Made by a program: the position numbers and the translations under genes. A stretch of DNA of 64,000 nt from Deinococcus betulae (lineage in GTDB: Bacteria; Deinococcota; Deinococci; Deinococcales; Deinococcaceae), in assembly GCF_020166395.1 (NCBI RefSeq), contig NZ_JAIQXU010000005.1:62001-126000 (forward strand), given 5' to 3'. This document shows, piece after piece, positions 19,724 through 29,407 of the stretch (within the stretch, counting starts at the first letter, position 1; each line of letters begins with the position of its first letter). The notes under the pieces were generated by a model. It was not told where the DNA came from. It did not search any database and was given only the letters and a program-made list of their open reading frames with translations.

Positions 19724-21478
19724 TTACGCGACGTCCAGCCGCTGCGCGGCGTGCAACCGGGCGTAGCGGCCACCCCTGGCCAGCAGGGTGTCGTGCTGCC
19801 CCTGCTCGGTCACCTGGCCGTTTTCTACGACCACGATGCGGTCGGCGCCCTGGATGGTCGCCAGGCGGTGGGCGATAATCAGCGTGGTGCGCCCGCGCGC
19901 CAGTTCGGTCAGGGCGGCCTGAATGGCCCGCTCGGTTTCGGTGTCCAGGGCCGAGGTGGCCTCGTCCAGAATCAGGATCGGCGGGTTTTTCAGAAAGATG
20001 CGGGCAATGGCCAGGCGCTGCTTCTGTCCGCCCGAGAGTTTGACGCCCCGCTCGCCGATCACGGTGTCCAGGCTGTCTGGCAGCGTGGCGATCCAGTCGT
20101 CCAGGCGCGCGCGGCGGGCGGCGGTCCAGATCTCGGTCTCGGGGGCCTCCAGCCGCCCGTAGGCGATGTTCTCGCGCAGGGTGCCGGCGAACAGAAAGAC
20201 GTCCTGCTGCACGATGCCAATCTGGGACCGCAGCGAGGCCAGCGTGAAGTCCCGGACATCGGTGCCGTCAATCGTCACGGCGCCTGCACCGACCTCGTAA
20301 AAACGGGGCAGCAGGGAACAGAGCGTGGTCTTGCCTGCACCCGACGGACCGACAAAAGCCACGGTCTCGCCGGCGGGAATGTCCAGCGTCACGCTGCGCA
20401 GCACCGGCTGGGACCCCGTGTAAGTGAACTCCACCTGGTCATAGCGCACCGCGCCGCGCAGGGCCGGCGCCGCCTGCGCCCCAGGCCGGTCTGCAATGTC
20501 CGGGACAATGTCGAGCAGTTCGGTGTAGCGGCGAAAGCCGGCAATGCCCTTGGGATAGGTTTCCAGCACCGCGTTGATCTTCTCGATGGGGCGGAAGAAC
20601 ACGTTCACCAGCAGCAGGAAGCCCACAAACTCGCCTGGTGTCAGCTGGCCCCGCAGCACGAAGTAACTGCCCGCCACCATCACGACTGTCTGGGTCAGGC
20701 GCATGGACAGGTAGCTGAGCGAGAGGTTGGCGGCCATCAGCCGGTAGGCGTCCAGCTTGGTCTGGCGGTAGCGGCGGTTGTCCTGCGCGAACAGCTGGCG
20801 CTCGTGGGCCTCGTTGGCAAAGGCCTGCACCACGCGGATGCCACCCACATTTTCCTCAATGCGGGCGTTAAACCCGCCCACCCGGCTGTACAGTTCCTGC
20901 CAGTTGCGGGTCAGGCGGCCACCGTAAAAGCTGGTCAGGCAGGTGGTCAGCGGCACCACCACCAGGGCCACCAGGGCCAGGTTGGCATTCACCTGAAACA
21001 TCAGGAAAAAAGCGCCCAGCAGCGTCATCACGGCGATGAACAGGTCTTCCGGGCCGTGGTGGGCCACCTCGCCAATCTCTTCGAGGTCTTTGGTCAGCCG
21101 GGCGACCAGATGCCCGGTCTTCTGCGAGTCGAAGAAGGTCAGTGACAGCTTTTGCAGGTGGTCAAAGGCCTTGCGGCGCATCTCGGTTTCGATGTTGATG
21201 CCCAGCATGTGGCCCCAGTAGGTCACCACCGACAGCAGGCCCGTGTTCAGCACGTACAGGCCCACCAGCCCCAAAGAGGCAGCGACAATAGCGCCCCAGT
21301 TCTGGCCAGGCAACAGCCGGTCAATAAAGAGCTGAACGGCGATGGGAAAGCCGAGTTCCAGAATGCCAGACAGCACGGCGCACGAGAAATCCAGCAGAAA
21401 GAGGCGCCAGTAGGGGCGGTAATAGCCCAGGAATCGGCGCAGCAGCGGGGCAGAAGGGTCAGGGGTGATGGATGTCAT
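19724..21478 (-). CDS. ABC transporter, fused permease and ATPase (exporter half-transporter)
   Basis: 584 aa. Six-helix type I exporter membrane domain (about 20-310) then the ATPase: Walker [10 protein letters not shown] near 376-384, signature LSGGQKQR, Walker [13 protein letters not shown] and H-loop IAHRLATI. Homodimer or heterodimer exporting lipids or drugs; the substrate cannot be read. There is no Shine-Dalgarno directly before ATG 21478; TAGAGT about 35 nt upstream may be the -10. Transcribed towards rapZ with 59 bp between. Confidence 0.9.
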   Translation of the reverse strand: MTSITPDPSAPLLRRFLGYYRPYWRLFLLDFSCAVLSGILELGFPIAVQLFIDRLLPGQNWGAIVAASLGLVGLYVLNTGLLSVVTYWGHMLGINIETEMRRKAFDHLQKLSLTFFDSQKTGHLVARLTKDLEEIGEVAHHGPEDLFIAVMTLLGAFFLMFQVNANLALVALVVVPLTTCLTSFYGGRLTRNWQELYSRVGGFNARIEENVGGIRVVQAFANEAHERQLFAQDNRRYRQTKLDAYRLMAANLSLSYLSMRLTQTVVMVAGSYFVLRGQLTPGEFVGFLLLVNVFFRPIEKINAVLETYPKGIAGFRRYTELLDIVPDIADRPGAQAAPALRGAVRYDQVEFTYTGSQPVLRSVTLDIPAGETVAFVGPSGAGKTTLCSLLPRFYEVGAGAVTIDGTDVRDFTLASLRSQIGIVQQDVFLFAGTLRENIAYGRLEAPETEIWTAARRARLDDWIATLPDSLDTVIGERGVKLSGGQKQRLAIARIFLKNPPILILDEATSALDTETERAIQAALTELARGRTTLIIAHRLATIQGADRIVVVENGQVTEQGQHDTLLARGGRYARLHAAQRLDVA

Positions 21479-21715
21479 AAGGGAGGGGACGCCAGGCGTT
21501 CAGGCCACTCTAGGCGACTTCCGGCGAAAATCACTCTGCGAAATGGCCAGGAGGCGCAGCGGCAGCCATGCCACACCGGGACCAGAGCAGTATAACTTGA
21601 CTAAAGAAGTCGGATTAATCAGGATGTGTGGAACTATCTGACGCCTGACTGGCTGCCCGTAGCGGCCCTGTCCTCTTCTGCCCACCCCGTTTCTTTTCTC
21701 CCGGAGCCCGTTGCG

Positions 21716-23419
21716 ATGACCCAGCCCCTGATTGATGTTCAGCACCTGAGTGTAAGTTTTCAGACCGATGACGGCGTGGTCGAGGCCGTCAAAGACGTCA
21801 GTTTCAGCATTCTGCCCGGTGAGACGGTCGCCATCGTGGGGGAGTCGGGCAGCGGCAAGAGTGTCAGCAGCCTGGCCATCATGGGGCTGCTGCCCCGGCC
21901 ACCAGCGCGCATTGACGGCGGTGAAATTCTGTTCTGCACCCGTGGCGGGCAGGTCGTCAACCTGCTGAAACAGAGCGAAGGGGCCATGCAGCGCATCCGT
22001 GGCAACGAAATCGCCATGATTTTTCAGGAACCGATGACCAGCCTGAACCCGGTGTACACCATCGGGGACCAGATTGCCGAGGCCATCATGCTGCACCAGC
22101 GCAAGAACCGCGCCGACGCCTTTGCTCACACGCTGGAGATGCTGCGGCTGGTGGAAATCCCGAACCCAGAAGCCCGCCTGAAAGCCTACCCGCACCAGCT
22201 GTCGGGCGGGATGCGCCAGCGCGTGATGATCGCTATGGCCCTGTCGTGCAACCCGGCCCTGCTGATCGCCGATGAGCCCACCACCGCGCTGGACGTGATT
22301 GTGCAGGCCCAGATTCTGGACCTGATGCGCAAACTGCAGCGCGAGACCGGCACCAGCATCCTGTTCATCACGCACGACCTGGGCGTCGTCGCCGAGATGG
22401 CCGACCGCGTGGTCGTCATGCAGCGCGGCGAGATGGTCGAAACCGGGACGGTGCAGGCCATCTTTCAGCAGCCGGAGCATCCTTACACCCAGCGCCTGCT
22501 GGACGCCGTGCCGCGCATTGACGAGGCCCGCCCCGCCCCCGAGCGCCGCGACCGCACGCCCCTGATTGAGGTGGACCACCTTCAGGTGTACTTTCCGGTC
22601 AAGGGTGGGCTGCTCAACCGCGTCCAGGGACATGTCAAGGCCGTTGACGGCATCTCGTTTGATATCCGGCGCGGCGAACTGCTGGGTCTGGTGGGCGAGT
22701 CTGGCTCAGGCAAGACCACCGCCGGGCGGGCCATTCTGCGCCTGATTGAACCCACGGGCGGCGACGTGCGGTATGACGGGGTATCGCTGCGGGGCCTGAG
22801 TGCGGGCCAGCTGCGCGCCTACCGCCGCAAGATGCAGATTATTTTTCAGGACCCCTTTGCCAGCCTCAACCCGCGCATGACGGTCAGTGACATTCTGGCC
22901 GAGCCGCTGGTGATTCACGGGCTGGCCACCAGTGACGCTGCTCGGCGCAAACGGGTGGCCGAGTTGCTGGACATGGTGCAGCTGCCGACCACCGTCATGG
23001 CGCGCTACCCGCACGAGTTTTCGGGCGGGCAGCGTCAGCGCATCGGCATTGCGCGCGCCCTGGCCCTGCAGCCCGAATTTATCGTGGCCGACGAGTGCGT
23101 CTCGGCGCTGGACGTGAGCATCCGCAAGGAGGTGCTGGAGCTGCTGCGTCAGCTCAAGGACGACCTGAACCTGACCATGCTGTTTATCTCGCACGACCTA
23201 GCCGTGGTCGAGAGCATCGCCGACCGCGTGGCCGTCATGTACCGGGGCCACCTGGTCGAGCTGCAAGACGCCCATACCCTGTACCGCCAGCCGCAGGACG
23301 AGTACACCCGCGCGCTGCTAAGCGCTGTGCCCATTCCCGACCCGCAGGTCAAGCGCGAGCGGCTGCCCTGGGACGCCGCCGCCTACGCCCAGCGCCACGC
23401 GCAGCGGCAGGTGCCCTGA
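21716..23419 (+). CDS. Dipeptide/oligopeptide ABC transporter, fused DppD-DppF ATPases
   Basis: 567 aa containing two complete ABC ATPases in one chain. First (about 5-265): [28 protein letters not shown]. Second (about 280-560): [29 protein letters not shown] (Cys in place of the usual Pro after the Walker B Glu). Each has the oligopeptide-transporter C-terminal motif ([24 protein letters not shown]). It energises uptake of peptides; permease and binding-protein genes are not nearby. ATG 21716 is chosen over GTG 21626 by homology of the ATPase start. Confidence 0.92.
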   Translation: MTQPLIDVQHLSVSFQTDDGVVEAVKDVSFSILPGETVAIVGESGSGKSVSSLAIMGLLPRPPARIDGGEILFCTRGGQVVNLLKQSEGAMQRIRGNEIAMIFQEPMTSLNPVYTIGDQIAEAIMLHQRKNRADAFAHTLEMLRLVEIPNPEARLKAYPHQLSGGMRQRVMIAMALSCNPALLIADEPTTALDVIVQAQILDLMRKLQRETGTSILFITHDLGVVAEMADRVVVMQRGEMVETGTVQAIFQQPEHPYTQRLLDAVPRIDEARPAPERRDRTPLIEVDHLQVYFPVKGGLLNRVQGHVKAVDGISFDIRRGELLGLVGESGSGKTTAGRAILRLIEPTGGDVRYDGVSLRGLSAGQLRAYRRKMQIIFQDPFASLNPRMTVSDILAEPLVIHGLATSDAARRKRVAELLDMVQLPTTVMARYPHEFSGGQRQRIGIARALALQPEFIVADECVSALDVSIRKEVLELLRQLKDDLNLTMLFISHDLAVVESIADRVAVMYRGHLVELQDAHTLYRQPQDEYTRALLSAVPIPDPQVKRERLPWDAAAYAQRHAQRQVP

Positions 23420-23420
23420 G

Positions 23421-23789
23421 ATGTGCCGCTTTCCCGTGCAACTGGCGCAGCTGGACGACCTGCGGGTGATTACTCAGTGCGAACACGCCACCGTGGCGCT
23501 GGTCTGGGGCCACTGCACCTGGCACCTGCAACCCGCTGACTTTTTTGCGCTGGCCGACCTGCTCCGGCGGCCGGAGGGTGCCGACGCCTGCTTCGTGCTG
23601 GACGAGTACAGCGACAAGAGTCTGCTGTGGTGCGGCGACAGCGCCCTGGTGCTGCGCGGCGAGGCGCGCGCCGAATTGGCGGCGCTGGTGTGGCAGGCCA
23701 CGCCGCTGGTCGAAACCGAGCCGGGCCGGGCTGCCCGCCGCCTGGGCCGTGACGGCGTGTTCGCGGCCGCTGCGCCCATGCTGCATTAG
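23421..23789 (+). CDS. Hypothetical protein coupled to the DppDF ATPase gene
   Basis: 122 aa, no family recognised and no signal peptide. It begins 1 bp after the upstream stop (TGAGATG), so it is almost certainly translated by coupling. It has three Cys and several Trp in a compact alpha/beta-looking sequence (VITQCEHATVALVWGHCTWHL, VLDEYSDKSLLWCGDSALVLRGE). An intrinsic terminator follows. Confidence 0.7.
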   Translation: MCRFPVQLAQLDDLRVITQCEHATVALVWGHCTWHLQPADFFALADLLRRPEGADACFVLDEYSDKSLLWCGDSALVLRGEARAELAALVWQATPLVETEPGRAARRLGRDGVFAAAAPMLH

Positions 23790-23810
23790 CAGCGTCGGCC
23801 CTCAATAGGA

Positions 23811-23840
23811 AAAGCCGGGAACCTTGGAGTTCCCGGCTTT
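23811..23840. terminator. Bidirectional intrinsic terminator
   Basis: AAAGCCGGGAAC, loop CTTGGA, GTTCCCGGCTTT: a 12-bp perfect stem with A and T tails. It serves the plus-strand orphan gene and the convergent metG. Confidence 0.9.
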
Positions 23841-23872
23841 GCTGGTCTCTGGCATGATTGCCAGCAGCAAGG

Positions 23873-25879
23873 TCAGCGCACCTTGGTTCCGCTGGGGAGG
23901 TCCAGGCGCAGGCCCACGAGGTCCAGATTCCCCTGGTCGTCCTCGGCGGCCAGAATCATGCCCTGGGACTCGATGCCGCGCAGCTTGGCAGGTTTCAGGT
24001 TGGCTACCAGAATCACCTTGCGGCCCACCAGGCTTTCCGGTTCAAACCAAGTGCGGATGCCGCTGACCACCGTGCGCTCTTCCTCGCCCAGGCGCACCGT
24101 CAGTTTCAGCAGCTTGTCCGCCTTGGGCACCGCCTCGGCGGCCAGCACCTCGGCCACGCGCAGGTCAATGCGGGCAAAGTCGTCAATAGAAATCAGGGGC
24201 TGTTCCGGAACGGTGGGGGTGGCGGCAGGGGCAGCGGGGGCAGATTCAGTCTGGGTCATGGGGGTCTCTTTCGGGGGCTTGGTGGCTTTGGGGGCCGGTG
24301 CAGGCGCCTCGGTCCCAGCTGTGGGTTCTTGTGCTTTGGGCTCGGGCTTGGGAAATAGAATCGCGCCGCCCTGCACGCGGGTGCCGGCGGGGGTCAGGCC
24401 CCAGGCGGCGGCCAGGGTGTACGACTGGCCGCCCAGGCCCAGCTGCGCGCGCAGGTCGCGGGCCTTGGCCGGAATCACGGCTTCCAGGGCGACGCTGGCC
24501 ACGCGCAGGCCCTCGGCAGCGGTATACAGCACCGTGTCGAGGCGCCGGGCGGTGTCCTCACTCTTGGCCAGGTTCCACGGCGCGCTCTCGGCGATGTAGC
24601 GGTTGAGGTCGCGCACGAAGTTCATGGCCGCTTCGATGGCCATATTGATTTTCAGTTCGTCCACCAGGGTCAGAATCTGACCGGGCAGGGCCAGCGCCGC
24701 CGCCTCAATCTCGCGCTCGCGGTCGGTCAGCTCCTGCGCGGCCGGAATGGCGCCGCCCCGGTATTTCTGAATCATGGAAATCGTGCGCGAGAGCAGGTTG
24801 CCCAGGTCGTTGGCCAGGTCGCTGTTCAGGCGTGAGACCAGAATGCCCTCGCCGTAGGGGCTGTCGGCGCTTAGGGTCGCCTCGCGCAGCAGGGTGTAGC
24901 GGATGGCGTCGGCGGGGTACTGGTTCACCAGGGCCTCAGGGTCAATGGCGTTGCCCAGAGACTTACCCATCTTGCGGCCGTCCTCAGCCAGGATGTGGCT
25001 GTGAACCACCAGGCGGCGGTAGGCGGGGAGGCCAGCAGCCTTGAGCATGGTGGGCCAGAACACCGCGTGCGGCTTGAGGATGTCCTTGCCGATGACGTGC
25101 CAGGCGGTGCCAATCACGTCTGGGCGCTCACCTTTGCTGACCGGCGCCGAGACGTAATTCAGGAGTGCGTCAAACCACACGTAGGTCACGTGGTCGGCGT
25201 CCCAGGGCAATTCGATTCCCCAGGGCACGCGGCTCTTGGGCCGGCTGATGCTGAGGGGCCCAATCGGCTCTTTCAGCATTTCCAGCACCTCGTTGCGGTA
25301 GCCGGCCGGCTGAATAAAGTCGGGGTTCTGCCTGATGTGCTCCAGCAGCCACGCCTGGTACTTCTCCATGCGGAAAAAGTAGTTGGCCTCGCGGCGCAGT
25401 TCGGGCGGGTCCTTGTCGCCGGGGTAGCGGCGCACGCCGTCACTGCCCTCAACCAGTTCCTTCTCGGTGACGTACCGCTCGGCGCCCACCGAATACAGGC
25501 CCTCGTACTCGTCAAAGTAAATGTCGCCGGCGTCGTACACCCGCTGCAAGATGTCCTGCACAAAGCGTTTGTGACGGCCTTCAGTGGTACGCACAAAGTC
25601 GTCGTACCCAATGTCCAGGCGGTCCCACAGGCCTTTGAAGGCGCGCAGGCTCAGGTCATCCACAAAGACCTGCGGCGTCTGGCCGGCCTTGGCGGCGGCC
25701 TTGGCAATCTTCTCGCCGTGTTCGTCGGTGCCGGTCAGGAAAAAGACCTCGCGCCCGGCAAGGCGCTGGTAGCGGGCGATGGCGTCGGCCAGAATTTTCT
25801 CGTAGACGTGGCCGATGTGCGGGGCGCCGTTGGCGTAGTCAATGGCGGTCGTGATGTAAAAGGGGTCGGCTTGGCTCAT
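23873..25879 (-). CDS. metG: Methionyl-tRNA synthetase
   Basis: 668 aa. Class I synthetase charging tRNA-Met. HIGH motif as PHIGHVYEK near residue 20, KMSKS as [10 protein letters not shown] near 310, and anticodon-binding helices. A Pro/Ala/Lys linker (about 505-560) leads to a C-terminal Trbp111-like tRNA-binding domain ([13 protein letters not shown]...LPSGTKVR). No zinc-knuckle cysteines are seen after [11 protein letters not shown], so it is a metal-free form. Start ATG 25879 has AAGGAA upstream; a longer in-frame start lacks homology. A leader frame and two hairpins upstream suggest regulated expression. Confidence 0.95.
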   Translation of the reverse strand: MSQADPFYITTAIDYANGAPHIGHVYEKILADAIARYQRLAGREVFFLTGTDEHGEKIAKAAAKAGQTPQVFVDDLSLRAFKGLWDRLDIGYDDFVRTTEGRHKRFVQDILQRVYDAGDIYFDEYEGLYSVGAERYVTEKELVEGSDGVRRYPGDKDPPELRREANYFFRMEKYQAWLLEHIRQNPDFIQPAGYRNEVLEMLKEPIGPLSISRPKSRVPWGIELPWDADHVTYVWFDALLNYVSAPVSKGERPDVIGTAWHVIGKDILKPHAVFWPTMLKAAGLPAYRRLVVHSHILAEDGRKMGKSLGNAIDPEALVNQYPADAIRYTLLREATLSADSPYGEGILVSRLNSDLANDLGNLLSRTISMIQKYRGGAIPAAQELTDREREIEAAALALPGQILTLVDELKINMAIEAAMNFVRDLNRYIAESAPWNLAKSEDTARRLDTVLYTAAEGLRVASVALEAVIPAKARDLRAQLGLGGQSYTLAAAWGLTPAGTRVQGGAILFPKPEPKAQEPTAGTEAPAPAPKATKPPKETPMTQTESAPAAPAATPTVPEQPLISIDDFARIDLRVAEVLAAEAVPKADKLLKLTVRLGEEERTVVSGIRTWFEPESLVGRKVILVANLKPAKLRGIESQGMILAAEDDQGNLDLVGLRLDLPSGTKVR

Positions 25880-25942
25880 GGGGATTCCTTTCTGTCCGGC
25901 CCTGACCCAAAAGGGAGCGGCCTGGGCAGGCAAACGGCTTTC

Positions 25943-25948
25943 AGAATA
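25943..25948 (-). promoter_or_regulatory. Possible second metG promoter (-10 TATTCT)
   Basis: TATTCT lies about 64 nt upstream of ATG 25879 and downstream of the two hairpins. It would give a transcript that bypasses them. No good -35. Confidence 0.3.
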
Positions 25949-25962
25949 AGCGGCAACAGGAA

Positions 25963-26018
25963 GCGGGGCGCCCGGCCTGACCAGAGCGCCCCGCGCGGCT
26001 CTCTGGGGTCAGAGCCGC
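25963..26018 (-). promoter_or_regulatory. Tandem hairpins in the metG leader region
   Basis: Read on the minus strand: hairpin 1 GCGGCTCT(8 nt)AGAGCCGC at 26018-25995, then hairpin 2 GCGGGGCGC(14 nt)GCGCCCCGC at 25994-25963. The stop codon of the leader frame lies in the loop of hairpin 1, so translating ribosomes would disturb it. No U-tract follows hairpin 2. Structure is seen; the regulatory role is inferred. Confidence 0.4.
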
Positions 26019-26056
26019 TGGGGCATTCGGGGCGTCGTATAAGGCGCGCGGGTCAT
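26009..26056 (-). CDS. Putative leaderless leader peptide upstream of metG
   Basis: 15 codons, [21 protein letters not shown] (26068-26063) lies 6 nt before its ATG, the local leaderless geometry. The frame contains an internal Met codon at position 11 and ends inside hairpin 1. It could sense charged tRNA-Met or simply be a chance frame on the metG leader. Confidence 0.35.
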   Translation of the reverse strand: MTRAPYTTPRMPQRL

Positions 26057-26104
26057 GGCAGAAGTGTAGCGCCCAGGCCGCCCCACGGGCCTGCGCTGCC
26101 TGGC

Positions 26105-26707
26105 CTACAGGCGCCGCCCAAAGGTGACGGCGCCGGGGCTGCGGCCCAGTTCCTCAAAGCCCAGGTGGCGGTAAAAGCCCTGCGCCCTGACATTGCGTTC
26201 CCCCACGCCCAGATGCACACCGGGCACTCCGGCAACGCGCAGCGCCTCCAGCAAGGTGTCCATCAGCTGCCGACCCCGGCCTCCGCCCTGGGCGCGCGGC
26301 AGCAGGTCAATGTGCAGGTGTGCAGGGAAGTCGGCCAGCAGGGTGCCCGGCGTGCGGCGTGGCTGGTGAATCAGGGCAGTCAGGCGCTCGTCGGGGGTGC
26401 GGGCCGCCGGGTTGGCCGGCGGGACAGGGAACTGGGCCCGCAGTGACGGCCACCAGGTCTGCTCCAGCGTGTCCTCGAAGGCACGGGTCTCCGGCGCCCC
26501 CAGAACGTAGCCGCCCACGCCCGCCTCGTCCTCCAGCACAAAAGCAAAGTCCGGCGCGAAGCTGAGGTAAGGCCCGGCGTAAATATGCCCCAGCAGCAGC
26601 GGGTCGGCATAGATGGCGGTCGCATCCTGCCCACTGTCGCCCGTTTCCAGGCAGATGCGGTAGAGCGCGGCGCGGTCCGCCTCCTGGGCACGGCGCAGGG
26701 TGAACAT
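26105..26707 (-). CDS. GNAT family N-acetyltransferase
   Basis: 200 aa. GNAT fold: start [23 protein letters not shown], beta4 [27 protein letters not shown] containing the acetyl-CoA pyrophosphate loop (Q/R-x-x-G-x-G-R/G, here AQGGGRGRQ), and [17 protein letters not shown] ending ([15 protein letters not shown]). It resembles the acetyltransferase-like domain of O-GlcNAcase relatives. Acceptor unknown. The box upstream is CATACT, 7 nt before the ATG, one base off TANNNT. Confidence 0.85.
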   Translation of the reverse strand: MFTLRRAQEADRAALYRICLETGDSGQDATAIYADPLLLGHIYAGPYLSFAPDFAFVLEDEAGVGGYVLGAPETRAFEDTLEQTWWPSLRAQFPVPPANPAARTPDERLTALIHQPRRTPGTLLADFPAHLHIDLLPRAQGGGRGRQLMDTLLEALRVAGVPGVHLGVGERNVRAQGFYRHLGFEELGRSPGAVTFGRRL

Positions 26708-26823
26708 GCGCCTCAGTATGGGGCGAACAGGAGAGAAGGGTAAAGCGTTGACGATGGAGTGACGTGCGCTCTGGGTGGTATGGCCAGAGAGGTGCGCTGC
26801 TTTTATTTACGTTGTTTCGCAGC

Positions 26824-26841
26824 CCTCCAAATGTTTTTGGA
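26824..26841. repeat. Small inverted repeat upstream of the MFS gene
   Basis: CTCCAAATGTTTTTGGAG forms a 7-bp stem with a 4-nt loop in an AT-rich patch of the 285-bp region between the divergent GNAT and MFS genes. Possible operator or hairpin. No other structure is seen in that gap beyond the MFS -10 box. Confidence 0.35.
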
Positions 26842-26980
26842 GAGGCCTATCTCCGCCAATCATGGCGCCGGAGGCCGTCCCGGCGGCTCGCGCCCTATTG
26901 CAGATGAGGCGGCGCTTTCCATCCCTCCAGCTGTCCCCCAGGAGGTACTTTGTAAATCCGACCGCTTGAATTTTTAAATC

Positions 26981-26986
26981 TATACT
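26981..26986 (+). promoter_or_regulatory. -10 box TATACT of the MFS gene
   Basis: TATACT, 6 nt (GGAGGC), ATG 26993. The GGAGG is too close to the ATG to act as a Shine-Dalgarno, so the start is best read as leaderless. Confidence 0.6.
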
Positions 26987-26992
26987 GGAGGC

Positions 26993-28180
26993 ATGTCTGT
27001 TTCTTCCTCTTCTCCCGCCGCGCCGGACCCACTGACACGGCTGACCTTGTTACTGCTGGCCGCCCTGACTGTGATGTCGGGGGCCACCATTGCCCCGGCG
27101 CTGCCGGCGATGCGCGAACACTTCGCTGGCGTCCCCAACGTGGACCTGCTGGTCAAGCTGGCCCTGACCATTCTGGGGCTGGTGATTGCCATTACCGCGC
27201 CGCTGGGGGGTGTGCTGGCTGACCGCTTTGGCCGCCGCCCGGTGCTGCTGGGGTCCTTGCTGCTGTACGCCGTGGGCGGGGCCAGTGGCTTGGTGGCCGA
27301 GTCGCTGGGGGCCGTGCTGGCGGGCCGGGTGGTGCTGGGTCTGGCGGTGGCCGGGACCATGACGGCGGCCGGGGCGCTGGTCAACGACCTGTTTAGTGGG
27401 CCTGAACGCGGCCGCTTTCTCAGTCAGCAAGCGGCTTTTACCAGCTTTGGCGGCGCTGTGCTGCTGCCGCTGGGCGGCGCGCTGGCCGGGCTGTCGTGGC
27501 GCGCGCCCTTCGTGCTGTACGCGCTGGCCCTGCTCCTCTTGCCCCTCACGTTGCGCCTGCCGCGCGGCGTGCCGGAGCCAGCACAGGAGGCCGGTCAGGC
27601 GCAGCCCCCACGCTGGGGGGCCATTGCGCTGGTGTACGGCCTGGCGCTGGGCTACATGGTCGTGTTTTACCTGATGCCCGCCCAGGGGCCTTTCCTCCTC
27701 AGGACGCTGGGGGCGCAGGCGGCCCAGACCGGCCTGCTGCTGGGCACCTTCACCCTGATGGCAGCGGTCAGTTCGCTGCTGTACGTGCGCTTTGCGGGCC
27801 GCTTTGACCCCCGCCGCGCCGCCGCGCTGGGCCTGGGTGTGGTGGCGGCGGGCTGGCTGGTGGTCTCGGCGGCGCCGAACCTGGCGGTCGCGCTGGCTGG
27901 GCTGGTTTTGGGTGGGCTGGGCGGCGGGCTGGTGTTTCCCAACCTGTACACCTGGCTGGCCGACCTGACGCCACCGGCCTGGCGCGGCCGTGTGGTTGCC
28001 GGCATGAGCAGCGCGGTATTTCTGGGCCAGTTCCTCAGCCCGTTGCTGCTGGCCTCGCCGACCGGGCATGAGGCGCGCGGGTATGTGTGGGGCGCGGCAC
28101 TGGCGGCCGTGATGGCCGCGGCGCTGCTGGTCCTCAGCCTCAGGCGGGTGGCGCCGCAGCCGGCCGTAAGCCGCTCTTAG
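26993..28180 (+). CDS. MFS transporter (drug/metabolite exporter type)
   Basis: 395 aa, 12 predicted transmembrane helices. MFS motif A is seen as GGVLADRFGRRPVLLG (about 72-87), helix 4 as VLAGRVVLGLAVAGTMTAAGALVNDLF, and a motif C-like Gly-rich helix 5 (AAFTSFGGAVLLPLGGALAGLSWRAPF). Proton-driven export of small molecules is likely; the substrate is unknown. Leaderless start; an intrinsic terminator follows. Confidence 0.9.
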   Translation: MSVSSSSPAAPDPLTRLTLLLLAALTVMSGATIAPALPAMREHFAGVPNVDLLVKLALTILGLVIAITAPLGGVLADRFGRRPVLLGSLLLYAVGGASGLVAESLGAVLAGRVVLGLAVAGTMTAAGALVNDLFSGPERGRFLSQQAAFTSFGGAVLLPLGGALAGLSWRAPFVLYALALLLLPLTLRLPRGVPEPAQEAGQAQPPRWGAIALVYGLALGYMVVFYLMPAQGPFLLRTLGAQAAQTGLLLGTFTLMAAVSSLLYVRFAGRFDPRRAAALGLGVVAAGWLVVSAAPNLAVALAGLVLGGLGGGLVFPNLYTWLADLTPPAWRGRVVAGMSSAVFLGQFLSPLLLASPTGHEARGYVWGAALAAVMAAALLVLSLRRVAPQPAVSRS

Positions 28181-28413
28181 GCGCAGCGGTACAGGCGAAA
28201 GCGACTGGGGCGACCCGATCGCTTTTTTATTCCCTGCCTGGCCGCTGCCTCAAGCAGCGTGAGAACTGAGGGCGCCTGGCGGAAGGCTGTGGGTCTGCTG
28301 GGTGAGATTGGCGCTGAGCTGTCCGGGCGTCGAGAGGCCTCGCGCCAAAGCTCCATCTCCTCCGGCCAGAGCCACGTGAGCAGGACAGGGCCTCGTGGTT
28401 GAGAGACCGCCAC
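28177..28413 (-). CDS. Possible small protein antisense to the MFS 3' region (weak)
   Basis: 78 codons from GTG 28413, ending GRPSRFRLYRCA; its stop overlaps the MFS stop on the opposite strand. TAGCCT lies 5 nt before the GTG. Middle segment LLTWLWPEEMELWREASRR looks helical. No family recognised; the MFS terminator hairpin lies inside it, which argues against it. Confidence 0.25.
   Translation of the reverse strand: MAVSQPRGPVLLTWLWPEEMELWREASRRPDSSAPISPSRPTAFRQAPSVLTLLEAAARQGIKKRSGRPSRFRLYRCA
28201..28228 (+). terminator. Intrinsic terminator of the MFS gene
   Basis: GCGACTGGGG CGA CCCGATCGC-type stem (28201-28222) followed by six T. Confidence 0.75.
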
Positions 28414-28615
28414 GCTCAAGGCTATGTCAGCGGTCTTTTCTGGGTAGAAACTTGCGCTGCTGTGCCAGAGTCAATAACAGCTTTGAGGTTGGCTATGAGC
28501 GCCACCAGCAGGACCGCTGACGCCCTCAGGCTCGAAGCTGAAGTGCCAGAGACTGGCTGCCCCAGGCCTCTACTAAACGTCATGTCCTTCCGGGCCTGCG
28601 GGGCCAGGCTGCACT

Positions 28616-28621
28616 AGAATC
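28616..28621 (+). promoter_or_regulatory. -10 box TAGAAT of ruvA
   Basis: TAGAAT, 7 nt (CGCGGGC), then GTG 28628. Fixes the GTG as a leaderless start. Confidence 0.65.
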
Positions 28622-28627
28622 GCGGGC

Positions 28628-29227
28628 GTGATTGCTTACCTGTCCGGCGTGGTGCGCGAAATCCGCGAAGGCAGCGCGGTGGTGGTGGCCGGTGGCGTGG
28701 GCTACGAGGTGCAGTGTCCGGTGGGCACCCTGGGCCGCCTGACTGTGGGCGAGCCCGCCGAGCTGAACACCCGCTTTGTCGTGCGCGAGGACGCCCAGCT
28801 GCTGTTTGGGTTTCAGGACGCCGACAGCCTGCGCCTGTTTGACCTTTTAACTGGAGTCAGCGGTGTGGGGCCTAAGCTGGGGCTGGCGCTGCTCTCGGCC
28901 ATGCCAGTGAGCGCGCTGGCCCAGGGGCTGCTGGGCGGCGACGTGAAACTGCTCAGCAGCGTCAGCGGCGTGGGCAAGAAGACCGCCGAGCGCCTGGTGC
29001 TGGAATTGCAGAACAAGGTGCCCGAGCATCTGGCGGCGGCTGCAGCACCAGCCGGGGGCCGCGCCGCCCGTATGGTCAGCACCGCCGGGCGCGACGCCAT
29101 TGACGCCCTGCTGGCGCTGGGCTTCCGCGAGGCGCAGGTGCGCGCCGCTGTGGCCGAACTGCTGGCCGCCGAACCCGACCTGAACGCTGATACCCTGATC
29201 CGGAAAGGGCTGGGCCGCCTGAGGTAG
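28628..29227 (+). CDS. ruvA: Holliday junction DNA helicase subunit RuvA
   Basis: 199 aa. Binds four-way junctions as a tetramer and loads RuvB. Domain I (OB fold, 1-62: IAYLSGVVREI...VGYEVQCP), domain II with two helix-hairpin-helix motifs (LLTGVSGVGPKLGLALL and VSGVGKKTAERLVLEL) and C-terminal domain III (AIDALLALGFREAQVRAAV) that contacts RuvB. Complete; ruvB is not adjacent. GTG start without Shine-Dalgarno, preceded by a TAGAAT box. Confidence 0.96.
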   Translation: MIAYLSGVVREIREGSAVVVAGGVGYEVQCPVGTLGRLTVGEPAELNTRFVVREDAQLLFGFQDADSLRLFDLLTGVSGVGPKLGLALLSAMPVSALAQGLLGGDVKLLSSVSGVGKKTAERLVLELQNKVPEHLAAAAAPAGGRAARMVSTAGRDAIDALLALGFREAQVRAAVAELLAAEPDLNADTLIRKGLGRLR

Positions 29228-29235
29228 AGGGCCGC

Positions 29236-29367
29236 TTGACAGCGGCTGTCAGTTCTGCCCTCGGGGAGGGGCGCCCCTGGATTCCGCCCACGCTGTTGCC
29301 TCTGGTGGACGCTCACCTTGTTCGCCTGAGCAGTGGTCAAGGCGTGTGACCCTGAGCCGCTCTGGTC
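29236..29367 (+). repeat. Diverged dispersed repeat R2, copy 1 (after ruvA)
   Basis: Begins with the 15-bp palindrome TGACAGCGGCTGTCA and continues TTCTGCCC, TTCCGCC, TTGTTCGCC and CCGCTCTGG in the same order and similar spacing as the region after the FMN reductase gene (61195-61326). Similarity is patchy, so it is an old repeat or a weakly conserved element. Confidence 0.4.
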
Positions 29368-29407
29368 GCGCGGTGCGGTAAGCTGATGGCTGTTCGGGAG
29401 GTCAGCT

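Larger units (their letters stand above)
28181..28627. other. Intergenic region between the MFS gene and ruvA
   Basis: 447 bp. It contains the MFS terminator and a weak minus-strand frame (28177-28413). About 200 bp before ruvA show nothing recognisable apart from the TAGAAT box. Confidence 0.5.

Noticed and set aside
25880..26104. T-box riboswitch upstream of metG
   Set aside because: No T-box sequence or specifier-loop structure could be found; a leader frame with hairpins fits better.
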